Assembly (NCBI GenBank): GCA_013289685.1
Contig: JABCZL010000018.1
Span: 53,129 to 117,128 of the forward strand
From: Acidobacteriota bacterium
GTDB lineage: Bacteria; Acidobacteriota; Terriglobia; Terriglobales; Acidobacteriaceae
Direction of reading: 5' to 3'
DNA length: 64,000 nucleotides
Shown: positions 38,428-46,669 of the stretch, in pieces
Position numbering within the stretch: the first letter of the stretch is position 1
Layout: every line of letters begins with the position of its first letter
Notes under the pieces: model-generated
The model's database searches: none
Told to the model about the DNA's origin: nothing
The model's input: the letters and a program-made list of their open reading frames with translations, nothing else
Program-made: the position numbers and the translations under genes

Positions 38428-39518
38428 TGGCTGACGTCAACGCCAAGACGAATCACGCGATCCCCGCGCCCGCGAGTGGTCCCGGTACCACGCTGGAGAA
38501 GCCGGTCTACGATCCCACGGCGCCCTCGGCCATCGAGGTCGAGCACATCGTCAAGAAGTACGGAGACTTTACCGCAGTCGACGATGTTTCGTTCAGCGTG
38601 AAAGAGGGTGAAATTTTCGGCCTGCTCGGACCGAATGGAGCAGGGAAGTCAACGCTGATCCGCATGATGACCACGCTCATCCCCATCACTTCGGGCAGAG
38701 CACTTATCGCCGGACATGACGTTGCCAAGGAACCAAACGCGGCCCGCCGCCTGATTGGCGTGATCCCGCAGGCCCTGACTAGCGACCTTGACCTGACCAT
38801 CGAAGAGAACATGAGCATTTACGCCAAGCTCTACGACGTGCCGGCGAAAGAGCGCAAGAAATCGATCGACGAACTTCTGGAGCTGGTAGACCTTACGAAG
38901 TGGCGCGACGCGGCGACGAAAACGCTTTCCGGCGGAATGCGCCGGCGCCTCGAAATTGCGCGCGGCCTGGTACACCATCCAAGCATATTTTTTCTCGATG
39001 AGCCCACGACCGGCCTGGATCCGGTTTCGCGCGTGGCCGTGTGGGAAATGCTGGGCAACATCAAGGAACACCGGAAGCTGACGATCCTGATCACGACCCA
39101 CTACATGGACGAAGCCGACCGCCTGTGCGACCGCATTGCCATCGTGGATCACGGCAAGCTGGTGGCGCTCGACGCACCCATGGCCCTCAAGGCCAGCGTG
39201 CCGGGATCGAACGTGATCGAGGCGCAGTTCGAAAATCCGCCCGCCGACTGGGAGCAGCGCCTGCACACGCTCGATGCTGTCACGTCGGTGCAACACGAAG
39301 GCGCCGGCATGTTTCGCGTCTTGACCGGCAACGGTTCGCGCACCACTACAGAATTAGTCGAGATGGCGGTTACGTCGGGAGTGCCGGTGAAGTCGCTCTC
39401 GGTGCAGAATACGACGCTCGACGACGTCTTCGTGCATTACACCGGCAGACAGCTGCGCGACGAACTGCAGAAAGCCTATGCGTTCGTCATGCCGCAGCGG
39501 CCGGGGCTGCAGCCGTAA
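38424..39518 (+). CDS. ABC transporter ATP-binding protein (DrrA-like)
   Basis: The 364-residue ATPase has Walker A GPNGAGKSTLIRMM, signature LSGGMRRRLEIARG, Walker B ISF-type IFFLDEPTTGLDP and the H-loop TTHYMDEADRLCDR. The C-terminal extension of about 90 residues is typical of DrrA/CcmA-type drug or polysaccharide exporters. It pairs with the ABC-2 permease downstream. ATG 38424 or 38427 is possible. The array of 7-bp units following the stop separates it from the permease. Confidence 0.93.
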   Translation: MMADVNAKTNHAIPAPASGPGTTLEKPVYDPTAPSAIEVEHIVKKYGDFTAVDDVSFSVKEGEIFGLLGPNGAGKSTLIRMMTTLIPITSGRALIAGHDVAKEPNAARRLIGVIPQALTSDLDLTIEENMSIYAKLYDVPAKERKKSIDELLELVDLTKWRDAATKTLSGGMRRRLEIARGLVHHPSIFFLDEPTTGLDPVSRVAVWEMLGNIKEHRKLTILITTHYMDEADRLCDRIAIVDHGKLVALDAPMALKASVPGSNVIEAQFENPPADWEQRLHTLDAVTSVQHEGAGMFRVLTGNGSRTTTELVEMAVTSGVPVKSLSVQNTTLDDVFVHYTGRQLRDELQKAYAFVMPQRPGLQP

Positions 39519-39522
39519 GGGC

Positions 39523-39628
39523 GTCGTTAGTCGCTGGTCGTTGGTCGTTCGCCCTGCAACGTAACAATTTGTTTTTGCTAACGACCAACGACTAACGACC
39601 AGTGACTCAGGACTCGGGACTTAGGACT
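39523..39628. repeat. Inverted arrays of 7-bp units inside the efflux operon
   Basis: Four units of GTCGTTN/GTCGCTG (39523-39550) face seven units of the form NNNGACC/T (AACGACC, AACGACT, AACGACC, AGTGACT, CAGGACT, CGGGACT, TAGGACT; 39580-39628), which are the complement of the left units in their first members. The last unit, TAGGACT, provides the AGGA that precedes the permease ATG at 39634. Confidence 0.75.
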
Positions 39629-39633
39629 GACTT

Positions 39634-40746
39634 ATGAATCGAATGATGGCCATTGTCGAGCGCGAAATGCGTAAGTTCTTCCGCTCACCGGCGCTGATGC
39701 TGGCGTCCATGATCTTTCCCCTGGTGCAGTTGATCATTCTGGGCAACGCCTTCGGCGGCAAGATTCACGACGCACGCGTCGCCATCGTCGACCAGGATGG
39801 TGGCACGCAGGCATTGCGCGTCCGCGAGGCCTTCGACTCTGTCCGCGCCAACATTCGCACCTTTGTTCCCCTTTATTACGACAGTGACAAGCAGGCCATG
39901 GACGACGTGCGCAACGGCAAGCTGGAAGGCGCGGTCATCATCCCGCCGCAGTTTTCGCGTCGCGTGTACGAGGAGAACCATCCGCGCATCGCCCTGGTCG
40001 TCGACAACAGCGACAACTTCATGAGTTCGGCCGTGGAGGCGGAACTCACTGACCTGACCAACTCGCTCAACCAGCCCACGGTCTCGCCCCGCATTCTGCA
40101 GCAAACCGCGCTCGATATCGTCGAGCTCTATCCCTACATCGAATACATGAAATACCTGCTGCCGGGGTCGCTGGCGCTGGCCATGTTTGTGTCGGTCATG
40201 ATCGGCGGTGGCATGCTCTACATCGACGACAAGGCACGCGGCGTGCATGAAGGCTATCTAGTCACGCCGATCACGAAGCTGGAACTCGTGCTCGGGCTGA
40301 ACCTCGCCGGCGCGATCAAGGCCGTCATGACCGGAGTGATCATCGTCATCATCGGCTCTATGATGGCGGGCATCGGTACGATTTTCAATCCCGTGACCAT
40401 ATTCGGGCTGCTGATCATGATCGTCCTGACCTCGCTGGCCTTCAACACGATGATGTTTCTGCTCATGGTCCGCATCGAAGATCCGCTGGTGCCCCGAGCC
40501 ATGTTCGGCATTCTCAACACGCTGCTGTTCTTTCCCAGCGGTTCGGTCTATCCCATCCAGGCGTTTCCGCCGTGGCTGCGCTTCATCGCGAAGTGCGACC
40601 CGTTCACCTACGCGGTCGACGGCTTCAAATGCCTGCTGCTCAAGGAAACGACTCTCTCCGCCGTGTGGGGAGACATGCTCTTCCTCTCCATCTTCGCCGT
40701 AGTCACGCTGGGGATTGCGATTCCGTTGTTCAAGCGAACCCTGTAG
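39634..40746 (+). CDS. ABC-2 type permease of the efflux operon
   Basis: The 370-residue protein has one N-terminal helix, a large extracytoplasmic loop (about residues 40-175) and five C-terminal helices (about 180-365), the DrrB/YhhJ-type ABC-2 layout. It forms the membrane channel with the upstream ATPase and HlyD protein. The AGGA used for translation comes from the upstream 7-bp array. Substrate is unknown; the system resembles exporters of drugs or lipids. Confidence 0.92.
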   Translation: MNRMMAIVEREMRKFFRSPALMLASMIFPLVQLIILGNAFGGKIHDARVAIVDQDGGTQALRVREAFDSVRANIRTFVPLYYDSDKQAMDDVRNGKLEGAVIIPPQFSRRVYEENHPRIALVVDNSDNFMSSAVEAELTDLTNSLNQPTVSPRILQQTALDIVELYPYIEYMKYLLPGSLALAMFVSVMIGGGMLYIDDKARGVHEGYLVTPITKLELVLGLNLAGAIKAVMTGVIIVIIGSMMAGIGTIFNPVTIFGLLIMIVLTSLAFNTMMFLLMVRIEDPLVPRAMFGILNTLLFFPSGSVYPIQAFPPWLRFIAKCDPFTYAVDGFKCLLLKETTLSAVWGDMLFLSIFAVVTLGIAIPLFKRTL

Positions 40747-40751
40747 CGGAA

Positions 40752-40855
40752 ATTGAGTGATTGAGTGATTTTGTGATTTCGTGATTGAGAACCCGCAGAA
40801 CCGTTTTCAAATCGCTCAATCACCCAATCGCCAAATCACCAGATTACTCAAATCT
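40752..40855. repeat. Inverted arrays of 8-bp units after the efflux operon
   Basis: Left: ATTGAGTG, ATTGAGTG, ATTTTGTG, ATTTCGTG, ATTGAGAA (40752-40791). Right: CAAATCGC, TCAATCAC, CCAATCGC, CAAATCAC, CAGATTAC, TCAAATCT (40808-40855). The arms are complementary with 8-bp periodicity. It may form a long imperfect hairpin that terminates the operon, although it lacks a T-tract. Confidence 0.8.
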
Positions 40856-40899
40856 GGGAACTTTTGACTTGTCCGCTGTGTCCGTTATGCTAGAGAGGT

Positions 40900-41358
40900 A
40901 TGACCCTTCTGGATGCCCAAGAGTACGATCCGTCAAAAGCGCGGAAACGCAAGCAGCGAATCATTTCGGCCATCGCGATCGTGTTGATTGTAGCCGGAGT
41001 GGTCTGGTGGAATCGCTATTGGCCTGAAGAGCACCTTGTCGGGAAGTTCTTCACCGCCTTGCAGGCGCAGGATTACAAAACGGCCTACGCCATCTGGATG
41101 CAGGATCCGCAATGGCAGCAGCATCCGCAGCAGCATCCGAAGTATCCATTCAATGAGTTCTATCGCGACTGGGGACCGGGCAGCCAGTGGGGGCTCATCA
41201 AGACTCAAAAAGTCTACGGTGCCAGCGCGTGCCCCGGCGGCGGCAGTGGCGTGGTCGTGGATGTCATCGTGAACGACCGCACCGAACATGCGCAGGTGTG
41301 GGTGGAAAAATCGGACCACACGCTCAGCTACCCGCCCTGCGAACTGATCTTCCGATAA
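40900..41358 (+). CDS. Membrane-anchored hypothetical protein
   Basis: The 152-residue product has a basic N-terminus (KARKRKQR), one membrane helix (about residues 20-40) and an exported domain with HPQQHPKYPFNEFYRDWGPGSQWG and two cysteines (about residues 111 and 147) that may pair. The pattern is a common conserved hypothetical in acidobacteria, possibly DUF4878-like, but I cannot assign a function. It is followed by a 19-bp tandem array. Confidence 0.6.
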   Translation: MTLLDAQEYDPSKARKRKQRIISAIAIVLIVAGVVWWNRYWPEEHLVGKFFTALQAQDYKTAYAIWMQDPQWQQHPQQHPKYPFNEFYRDWGPGSQWGLIKTQKVYGASACPGGGSGVVVDVIVNDRTEHAQVWVEKSDHTLSYPPCELIFR

Positions 41359-41400
41359 CGATATGCGTTGACGATATGTGCCGCCGAAATGCGCGTGAAC

Positions 41401-41495
41401 ATGAGACGTGTGCGCTGCCCTGAAATGTTTGCAGTGCCGTGAGATGTTTGCACTGAGGTGAAACGCTTGCACCACCCTGAGACGTTTGCACTGCC
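41401..41495. repeat. Five tandem 19-bp repeats
   Basis: Units start at 41401, 41420, 41439, 41458 and 41477 and fit the consensus CTGAGACGTTTGCACTGCC with one to seven changes each. A degenerate partial unit precedes the first. There are no spacers, so it is not a CRISPR array. It lies between convergent genes. Confidence 0.8.
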
Positions 41496-41503
41496 GTGGA
41501 AGA

Positions 41504-41560
41504 GCGGCCCTTCAGGGGCCGCGCGAGGTGTGCAGAAATGACTAGGGCTTTAGCCCCAGT
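41504..41560. repeat. Two-hairpin dispersed repeat
   Basis: GCGGCCC/GGGCCGC (41504-41510, 41516-41522) is followed by a linker and GGGCT/AGCCC (41544-41556 region). The arrangement of two short hairpins joined by a purine-rich linker resembles the element at 30363-30407. It immediately precedes the 3' end of fabD. Confidence 0.5.
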
Positions 41561-41571
41561 GGTCGCGCAAC

Positions 41572-42507
41572 CTACGTGTGCTGTGCGATGGCGTCCAAAG
41601 TCCTCGTCAGCGTCGCATCATCGCTGACACTGAAACAGGTTCGGGAGCGGTCAATCTGCCGCATCAGCCCGCACAGAACTTTTCCCGGCCCCACTTCGAT
41701 GAACGTCTGCACGCCTTTCCCAATCAGTAGATGCATGCATTGCTCCCACTTCACCGATCCCGTGACCTGCCGGACGAGCGTGTCGCGGGCGCGCAGATCG
41801 TCCGTCACCAGTTCGGCTTCCACGTTGCAGGCGACGGGATAAACAGGCTTTTGCAGCTTCAGGGCGTCGAGATCGCCTTGCAGGCGGTCTTGCGCGGGCT
41901 TCATCAGAGAACAATGGAAGGGTGCGCTCACCGGCAATAGCTTGGCGCGCTTGGCGCCCCGTTCGTCCGCGAGTTTGGCCGCGCGTTCGACCGCCGCCGT
42001 GTTGCCCGAGATGACGATCTGCTCCGGCGAATTGATGTTGGCCGGTTCACAGACTTCGCCCTGCGCCGCATCGTGGCACACGGCGGTGACTTTTTCAAGA
42101 TCCATGCCCAGGATGGCGGCCATCGCCCCCACCCCCACGGGCACGGCTTCCTGCATGTACTTGCCGCGATTGCGTACGGTGCGCACGGCGTCGGCAAAAC
42201 GAAACGTCCCTGCCGCAACGTGCGCGGAATATTCACCGAGACTGTGCCCCGCGACGTAGCTCGGCTTCGGCATGCGCGTCTCCAACACTCGCAGATTAGC
42301 GATCGATACGGTCAGAATCGCCGGCTGCGTGATCTCGGTCAGGCGGAGCTGGTCCTCCGGCCCCTCGAAGCACACGGTGGAAAGCTTGTAGCCGAGCGCC
42401 TCGTCGGCTTCTTCAAACGCCTGGCGGGCGGCCGGATACTTCTCGGCTAAATCTTTGCCCATGCCAACAGCTTGCGAGCCCTGGCCGGGGAAGAGCAATG
42501 CAATCAT
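41572..42507 (-). CDS. fabD: Malonyl-CoA--acyl carrier protein transacylase
   Basis: The 311-residue protein loads malonyl units onto ACP for fatty-acid synthesis. It has FPGQGSQAVGMG at the N-terminus, the nucleophile in GHSLGEYSAHVAAG and the C-terminal catalytic His in the FIEVGPGKVLCGL region. I chose ATG 42507 to give the usual family length; a GTG at 42519 adds four residues. It is the last gene of the DUF177-rpmF-plsX-fabD cluster, with a palindromic repeat in place of fabH before it. Confidence 0.93.
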   Translation of the reverse strand: MIALLFPGQGSQAVGMGKDLAEKYPAARQAFEEADEALGYKLSTVCFEGPEDQLRLTEITQPAILTVSIANLRVLETRMPKPSYVAGHSLGEYSAHVAAGTFRFADAVRTVRNRGKYMQEAVPVGVGAMAAILGMDLEKVTAVCHDAAQGEVCEPANINSPEQIVISGNTAAVERAAKLADERGAKRAKLLPVSAPFHCSLMKPAQDRLQGDLDALKLQKPVYPVACNVEAELVTDDLRARDTLVRQVTGSVKWEQCMHLLIGKGVQTFIEVGPGKVLCGLMRQIDRSRTCFSVSDDATLTRTLDAIAQHT

Positions 42508-42537
42508 GTTTTCAGTCACGAAGCTAATGACGAAGTC

Positions 42538-42629
42538 TTGTCATCCTGAGCGCGTTTTCTGCGCGAAGGATCTATGCAACTCTGCCGCGAGCAACTTGCA
42601 CAGATCCTTCGCTTCGCTCAGGATGACAG
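42538..42629. repeat. Dispersed GTCATCCTGAGC palindrome (copy B)
   Basis: The right arm is AGATCCTTCGCTTCGCTCAG then GATGACA. The left arm has an inserted GCGCGTTTTCTGCGCG hairpin between GTCATCCTGA and AAGGATCT. It separates plsX and fabD. Confidence 0.85.
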
Positions 42630-42643
42630 CAAGGTTCTAAAAG

Positions 42644-43702
42644 TTATACCGTGCCAACCGGCGCCGGCCGTACTGCGGCCAGGCCGCGCTCAATCGACCC
42701 GTTAATCCCGCGCTCGGAAAATTCCGCCGCCACGCGCACCGCATTCTTGATCGCATTCGCGTTCGACGAGCCGTGTGTGATGATGCATGCGCCCTTCACG
42801 CCCAGCAACGGCGCGCCACCGTATTCGGTATGGTCAAGCCGTTTCTTGAAGTCGGTGAAGGCGCTGCGCGACAGCAGTGCTCCCACCTGCCGCGTGATGG
42901 TCGCTTTGAGCGATTCCTTCAGCGCCGTGCGCACCAGGTTCGCCACGCCTTCGGAAATCTTCAGTGCCACGTTGCCCACAAATCCATCAGCCACGATGAC
43001 GTCGACCTTCCCGTTGTACAGATCGCGCCCTTCCACGTTGCCGACAAAATTCAGCGGAAGCTGCTTGAGCAACTGGAACGATTCGAGGGTAAGGTCGTTT
43101 CCCTTGGTTTCCTCTTCGCCAATGGAGAGCAGCCCAACGCGCGGTCCAGGCGACCCAGGCCGCTTCCCGAACATATCTCCGAACCTATCTCGAAACATCG
43201 CGCGAAAATAAACGTCGCCCATCACGGCAAACTGTTCGAGATTCTGTGGCGTGCAGTCCACGTTCGCGCCCACGTCGAGCAGCATCGCCGGATTTCCCGG
43301 CGCGGTCGGAAACACCGCCGCCAGTGCAGGACGGTCCACGCCCGGAACCGCGCCCAGCACCACTTTTGCCGTGGCCATGGCCGCGCCGGTGTTGCCGGCG
43401 GTGACGAAGCCCGCGGCCTGTCCCTCGCGCACCATGCGCAAGCCGACCCGCATCGAGGAATCGCGCTTGCCGCGAATCGCGTCCACTTTGTCTTCCATGG
43501 TGATGAATTCGCTGGCGTGAACAACTTCAATGGGCAGGCGCGCCGCCGCCGAGTGGCGATCCAGTTCCGCTCTAACCACGGTTTCCGGACCGATGAGCAG
43601 CACCCGCACGCCGTATTGGCGCGCTGCGAGTATGGCGCCCTCAATCTCAGGCTTGGGAGCCCGGTCCGAACCCATCGCATCCAGCGCGATCACGCTAGGC
43701 AT
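42644..43702 (-). CDS. plsX: Phosphate acyltransferase
   Basis: The 352-residue protein makes acyl phosphate from acyl-ACP, the first step of phosphatidic-acid synthesis. Signatures are [18 protein letters not shown] at the N-terminus, [24 protein letters not shown] and [18 protein letters not shown]. Length is normal (about 340-350). It lies 12 bp downstream of rpmF, the standard gene order, though fabH is not next. Confidence 0.95.
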   Translation of the reverse strand: MPSVIALDAMGSDRAPKPEIEGAILAARQYGVRVLLIGPETVVRAELDRHSAAARLPIEVVHASEFITMEDKVDAIRGKRDSSMRVGLRMVREGQAAGFVTAGNTGAAMATAKVVLGAVPGVDRPALAAVFPTAPGNPAMLLDVGANVDCTPQNLEQFAVMGDVYFRAMFRDRFGDMFGKRPGSPGPRVGLLSIGEEETKGNDLTLESFQLLKQLPLNFVGNVEGRDLYNGKVDVIVADGFVGNVALKISEGVANLVRTALKESLKATITRQVGALLSRSAFTDFKKRLDHTEYGGAPLLGVKGACIITHGSSNANAIKNAVRVAAEFSERGINGSIERGLAAVRPAPVGTV

Positions 43703-43714
43703 GGTGTCTGTCAG

Positions 43715-43900
43715 TTAGCTGGCTTCTTTGACGTCGAGGACTTCGCGCCCCTTATAGTAACCGCATTTAGGGCAGGCGCGATGCGGCATTTTTTTCTCGT
43801 GGCAGTTGGGGCACTCGGAAAGGCTGTGGCCCTTCAGTGCGTCGTGGGCCCGCCGGGTTGAAGTGCGCTTCTGGGAGTGTCGCCGTTTTGGATTAGGCAT
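43715..43900 (-). CDS. rpmF: 50S ribosomal protein L32
   Basis: The 61-residue protein starts MPNPKRRHSQKRTSTRRAHD and has a zinc-binding pair CPNCH and CPKCGYYKG, so it is the zinc form of L32. It lies between DUF177 and plsX genes, the conserved order in many bacteria. Confidence 0.96.
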   Translation of the reverse strand: MPNPKRRHSQKRTSTRRAHDALKGHSLSECPNCHEKKMPHRACPKCGYYKGREVLDVKEAS

Positions 43901-43940
43901 GGTATTGAATTCCTCTCAAAAAAAAGCTGACAGCTGCTTC

Positions 43941-44492
43941 TCAGTGTTCCAGCTTGCTGCGAATTTCCCGCAACGCCGTCCACCGCGGATCTTCCAGCGC
44001 GGTCACGCAGGAACACTGTTCTTCGTTCAAATTCTTGCCGCACTGCACACACAAACCCTTGCAGTCTTCGCGGCAGGTGACTTTCAACGGCAACGCCAGC
44101 AGCACCTGCTCGCGCAAAACGTCTTCCAGCAGAATGCCGTCGCCCTGATAATAGCCGATCTCGGCTTCCGCGTCGGTCACCGAAAGCTCATCGCGTCCCG
44201 CGTCGGCCCCGAGCGGCCGGTAAAGCAATTCGAACTCGCGGGAAATGTCCTGCGGCACCGCCTCAAGGCAGCGGGCGCATTGCAATTCCAGCCCTGCCGA
44301 CAACTGCCCTCGCAGGCGTATGTCCTTGATTACCTCATGCTTGCCGTGATGCTCTTCGACCAACTCGGCGTGCCCGCTCGCCTTCAGCGGCGTGCGCTGC
44401 CGGGCTTCGCCTCCCAGGTCGATGACATCGGGCTGAAACACCTCCTCAAAATCCAGAGGATGGCGTTCCAATTCATGGATGTCCAGGAACAT
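43941..44492 (-). CDS. DUF177 (YceD-like) protein
   Basis: The 183-residue protein has the DUF177 pattern: a Cys pair in QCARCLEAV and a C-terminal Cys-rich zinc-like segment (CREDCKGLCVQCGKNLNEEQ). YceD homologues are encoded before rpmF and have been linked to 23S rRNA accumulation in other bacteria. It is the first gene of the minus-strand fab cluster. The start lies 187 bp from the divergent toxin-antitoxin operon. Confidence 0.9.
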   Translation of the reverse strand: MFLDIHELERHPLDFEEVFQPDVIDLGGEARQRTPLKASGHAELVEEHHGKHEVIKDIRLRGQLSAGLELQCARCLEAVPQDISREFELLYRPLGADAGRDELSVTDAEAEIGYYQGDGILLEDVLREQVLLALPLKVTCREDCKGLCVQCGKNLNEEQCSCVTALEDPRWTALREIRSKLEH

Positions 44493-44643
44493 TTGCGAAA
44501 CCTCCGCGCCAACGTCAACAACCCAGTCTGGTCAACGAACCCAGGCCCGCGGAAGCACGCCAAGAGGCGTAAGTACCGCAAGGAGCAAGACTTAGGATAA
44601 AGGGGAAGGGGCGGAGGTGTCAAGAAAAGCCGCCCTTTATGTC

Positions 44644-44671
44644 CCTTGGGATATGCTAGACTATCCCTAGG
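44644..44671 (+). promoter_or_regulatory. Operator of the toxin-antitoxin operon
   Basis: CCTTGGGATA, 8-bp spacer TGCTAGAC, TATCCCTAGG form a near-perfect inverted repeat with one mismatch. It ends in the ribosome-binding site (AGGAG, 44669-44673) of the antitoxin ATG at 44680. Such a site suits autoregulation by the antitoxin. Confidence 0.65.
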
Positions 44672-44679
44672 AGTTCCCT

Positions 44680-44931
44680 ATGGCGACCCTGTACGTCGAA
44701 AACGTTCCCGACGAAATTTACAAAGCCCTCCGCAAACGCGCCCGCTCCAACCGCTCGTCGATCGCGGCGGAAGTGATTTCCCTGTTGGAGCATTTTGTTC
44801 CGACAGCGGCGGAACTCAAGCGGCGTCAGAAGGTCTGGGACGATCTGGCCAAGCTTCGGGCAATGCCACCCCTCACCCCGGGCCCTTTCCCATCCGCCGA
44901 AGAAATGATTCGTGAGGACCGCGATCGGTGA
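44680..44931 (+). CDS. FitA/VapB-like ribbon-helix-helix antitoxin
   Basis: The 83-residue protein has an N-terminal ribbon-helix-helix (ATLYVENVPDEIYKALRKRA, SSIAAEVISLLE). Its C-terminus would bind the PIN toxin. The four-base overlap ATGA-type junction with the toxin supports co-translation. Residues PPLTPGPFP (about 63-72) resemble a common dispersed repeat translated in frame, which may have inserted into the antitoxin tail. Confidence 0.85.
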   Translation: MATLYVENVPDEIYKALRKRARSNRSSIAAEVISLLEHFVPTAAELKRRQKVWDDLAKLRAMPPLTPGPFPSAEEMIREDRDR

Positions 44932-45359
44932 CCCCCATCGTCGTCGACGCCAGCGTTGCCGTAAAGTGGTGCTTGCCGGCGCAGGATGAAGAGTTCGTTT
45001 CCCAGGCAGAAGAAATCCTGGCGTCTTATCGGGCCGGAAGGGAGTCGTTCCTTGTCCCCGACCTGTTTTGGCTGGAAGTGGGGAACGCCCTCTGGAGAGC
45101 CGTGCTGAAGCAGAGGATTGATCCAGAAATGGCAGGACGGAACTTTCGGACGATCAGCGACCTCAAGATCCCCACTATTCCTTCCTTTGATCTTGTACCT
45201 CACGCCTTGCGGCTGGCTGTAACCCATGGCGGAACGGTCTACGACTCGGTCTACGTAGCGCTGGCGTTGCGCGCGAAGGCAGATCTCATCACCGCTGACG
45301 AGCGACTGGCCAATGCTCTCGCCGCCCACTTGCCGATCAAATGGCTGGGCGCATTTTGA
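44928..45359 (+). CDS. VapC-type PIN-domain toxin
   Basis: The 143-residue PIN-domain nuclease has acidic metal residues in VVDASVAVKWCLP, LEVGNAL, YDSVYVALALRA and LITADERLANAL. It starts with GTG at 44928, overlapping the antitoxin gene by four bases. VapC toxins cleave tRNA or rRNA when free of antitoxin. The gene is followed directly by the convergent GH5 gene. Confidence 0.9.
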   Translation: MTPIVVDASVAVKWCLPAQDEEFVSQAEEILASYRAGRESFLVPDLFWLEVGNALWRAVLKQRIDPEMAGRNFRTISDLKIPTIPSFDLVPHALRLAVTHGGTVYDSVYVALALRAKADLITADERLANALAAHLPIKWLGAF

Positions 45360-45387
45360 TCGGCTCTCCGATTGTCATGACTCATAA

Positions 45388-46524
45388 TCAGGGCAACCCC
45401 AGCGCCTTCGCCGTGATCTCATCCAGCGTGGCCTTGCCGTCTTTCTTCGTGGCCACGCCGAAGTTTCCGTCGTAATCCCACATGGCCCAGCCAATGTTGT
45501 GGCGTTCCAGAGTGGTCCGTACATCTTTGATCCACGCCGCCCGGTCTTGGGGGTCGGAGTGATCTCGGAACACTCCGAATTCGTTGCAGATCAGGGGCAC
45601 GCCGCGTTGCTTCGCCCAGTCCGCAGCCTGATTGATTTCCGCTTCGACGCGCGCCGCGTCCCAGTGATCCTGCCCGTAGCGGATCACCTGCAGGCGATCG
45701 CGCGCCTCGGGAACGAGCGCCGCGACCTGTGCGGCATTCTCCGGCGAAGACGGATAGTGCAGTCCCTTCAGCCAGTGCCAGTAATACGCACCCCAGGTTG
45801 CGCCCTGATGGGTGAAGATGTGGGGCTCGTAAAAGTGGAACACGTAGATGACATTGGTATCAGACAAGGGCTCGAGAAAAACAAGGTCGTCATCGTCGTC
45901 CCAGCGCGCACCCGTGGCGATGATGGTATTCGAAGGCGCGCCCCGCCGGATCGCCGCCGCCAGCTTCGCCTCCACTCCATACCAACGATAGGCGTCGCGC
46001 ATTTCTGGCTCATTCAGGATTTCGAAAAACACGCGGTCCGGATCCCATGAGGATGAGGCATAGCGCCGCGCCACCATCGTCCAGAAATCGGCGAAGCGTT
46101 CGACGAAGTCGTCCTCCTTGGCCAGTCGCGTCTTGAAGTCGGAGTCGGGATGCATGTCGATCTCAACCGCGAGACCGGCATCCAGAATCATTTTGACGGC
46201 GGCGTCGAGGTCTCCGAGATCTTCCGCTTTACTATCGTGATGGCGGGCGGCGTCCATTAGCGGCTGCGGGTTCACGCTGAGTCGCACATGATCAAAGCCC
46301 GCAGACTTAATCAGCGCCATGTCGGCCGAAGTTTCAAAGGCCTGCAGATGTTCTTTCGTGTATCCCTTGGGATCGTAGACCTGCGCGAACCACCCGCTCA
46401 AATTGATGCCGTGGCGAATCCGCGCCAGGCGCGCGGCAGGAACGGTCGATGTCGGAGCACTCTGAGCCCACGCGAAAGAAAAAGAAAACAGAAGCAGAAA
46501 GGCAGCGATCCACTTACGGATCAT
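45388..46524 (-). CDS. Secreted glycoside hydrolase family 5
   Basis: The 378-residue product has a signal peptide (residues 1-21, WIAAFLLLFSFSFAWAQ). The TIM-barrel shows RHGINLSGWFAQ, the acid/base Glu in FFEILNEPEMRD and the nucleophile in LICNEFGVFRD, typical GH5 cellulases/mannanases/xyloglucanases. AAGGAG lies six bases before ATG 46524. The subfamily and substrate are not identifiable by eye. Confidence 0.92.
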   Translation of the reverse strand: MIRKWIAAFLLLFSFSFAWAQSAPTSTVPAARLARIRHGINLSGWFAQVYDPKGYTKEHLQAFETSADMALIKSAGFDHVRLSVNPQPLMDAARHHDSKAEDLGDLDAAVKMILDAGLAVEIDMHPDSDFKTRLAKEDDFVERFADFWTMVARRYASSSWDPDRVFFEILNEPEMRDAYRWYGVEAKLAAAIRRGAPSNTIIATGARWDDDDDLVFLEPLSDTNVIYVFHFYEPHIFTHQGATWGAYYWHWLKGLHYPSSPENAAQVAALVPEARDRLQVIRYGQDHWDAARVEAEINQAADWAKQRGVPLICNEFGVFRDHSDPQDRAAWIKDVRTTLERHNIGWAMWDYDGNFGVATKKDGKATLDEITAKALGLP

Positions 46525-46558
46525 CGACGACTCCTTGGGAATTGTCACACTCTAAGCC

Positions 46559-46637
46559 TTGTCATCCTGAGCGAAGCGAAGGACCTATGCACTCGCTCGC
46601 CAACTACACAGGTCCTTCGCTTCGCTCAGGATGACAG
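46559..46637. repeat. Dispersed GTCATCCTGAGC palindrome (copy C)
   Basis: Both arms are near-identical inverted copies: TTGTCATCCTGAGCGAAGCG and CGCTTCGCTCAGGATGACAG, ending in AGGACCT and AGGTCCT. It lies between the molybdoenzyme gene and the GH5 gene. Confidence 0.9.
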
Positions 46638-46669
46638 GACTAGTCATGCAGAGACCTTGCGGGTCGCCA

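Noticed and set aside
41401..41495. Possible CRISPR array
   Set aside because: The 19-bp units are directly joined, diverged and lack spacers; no cas gene is present.
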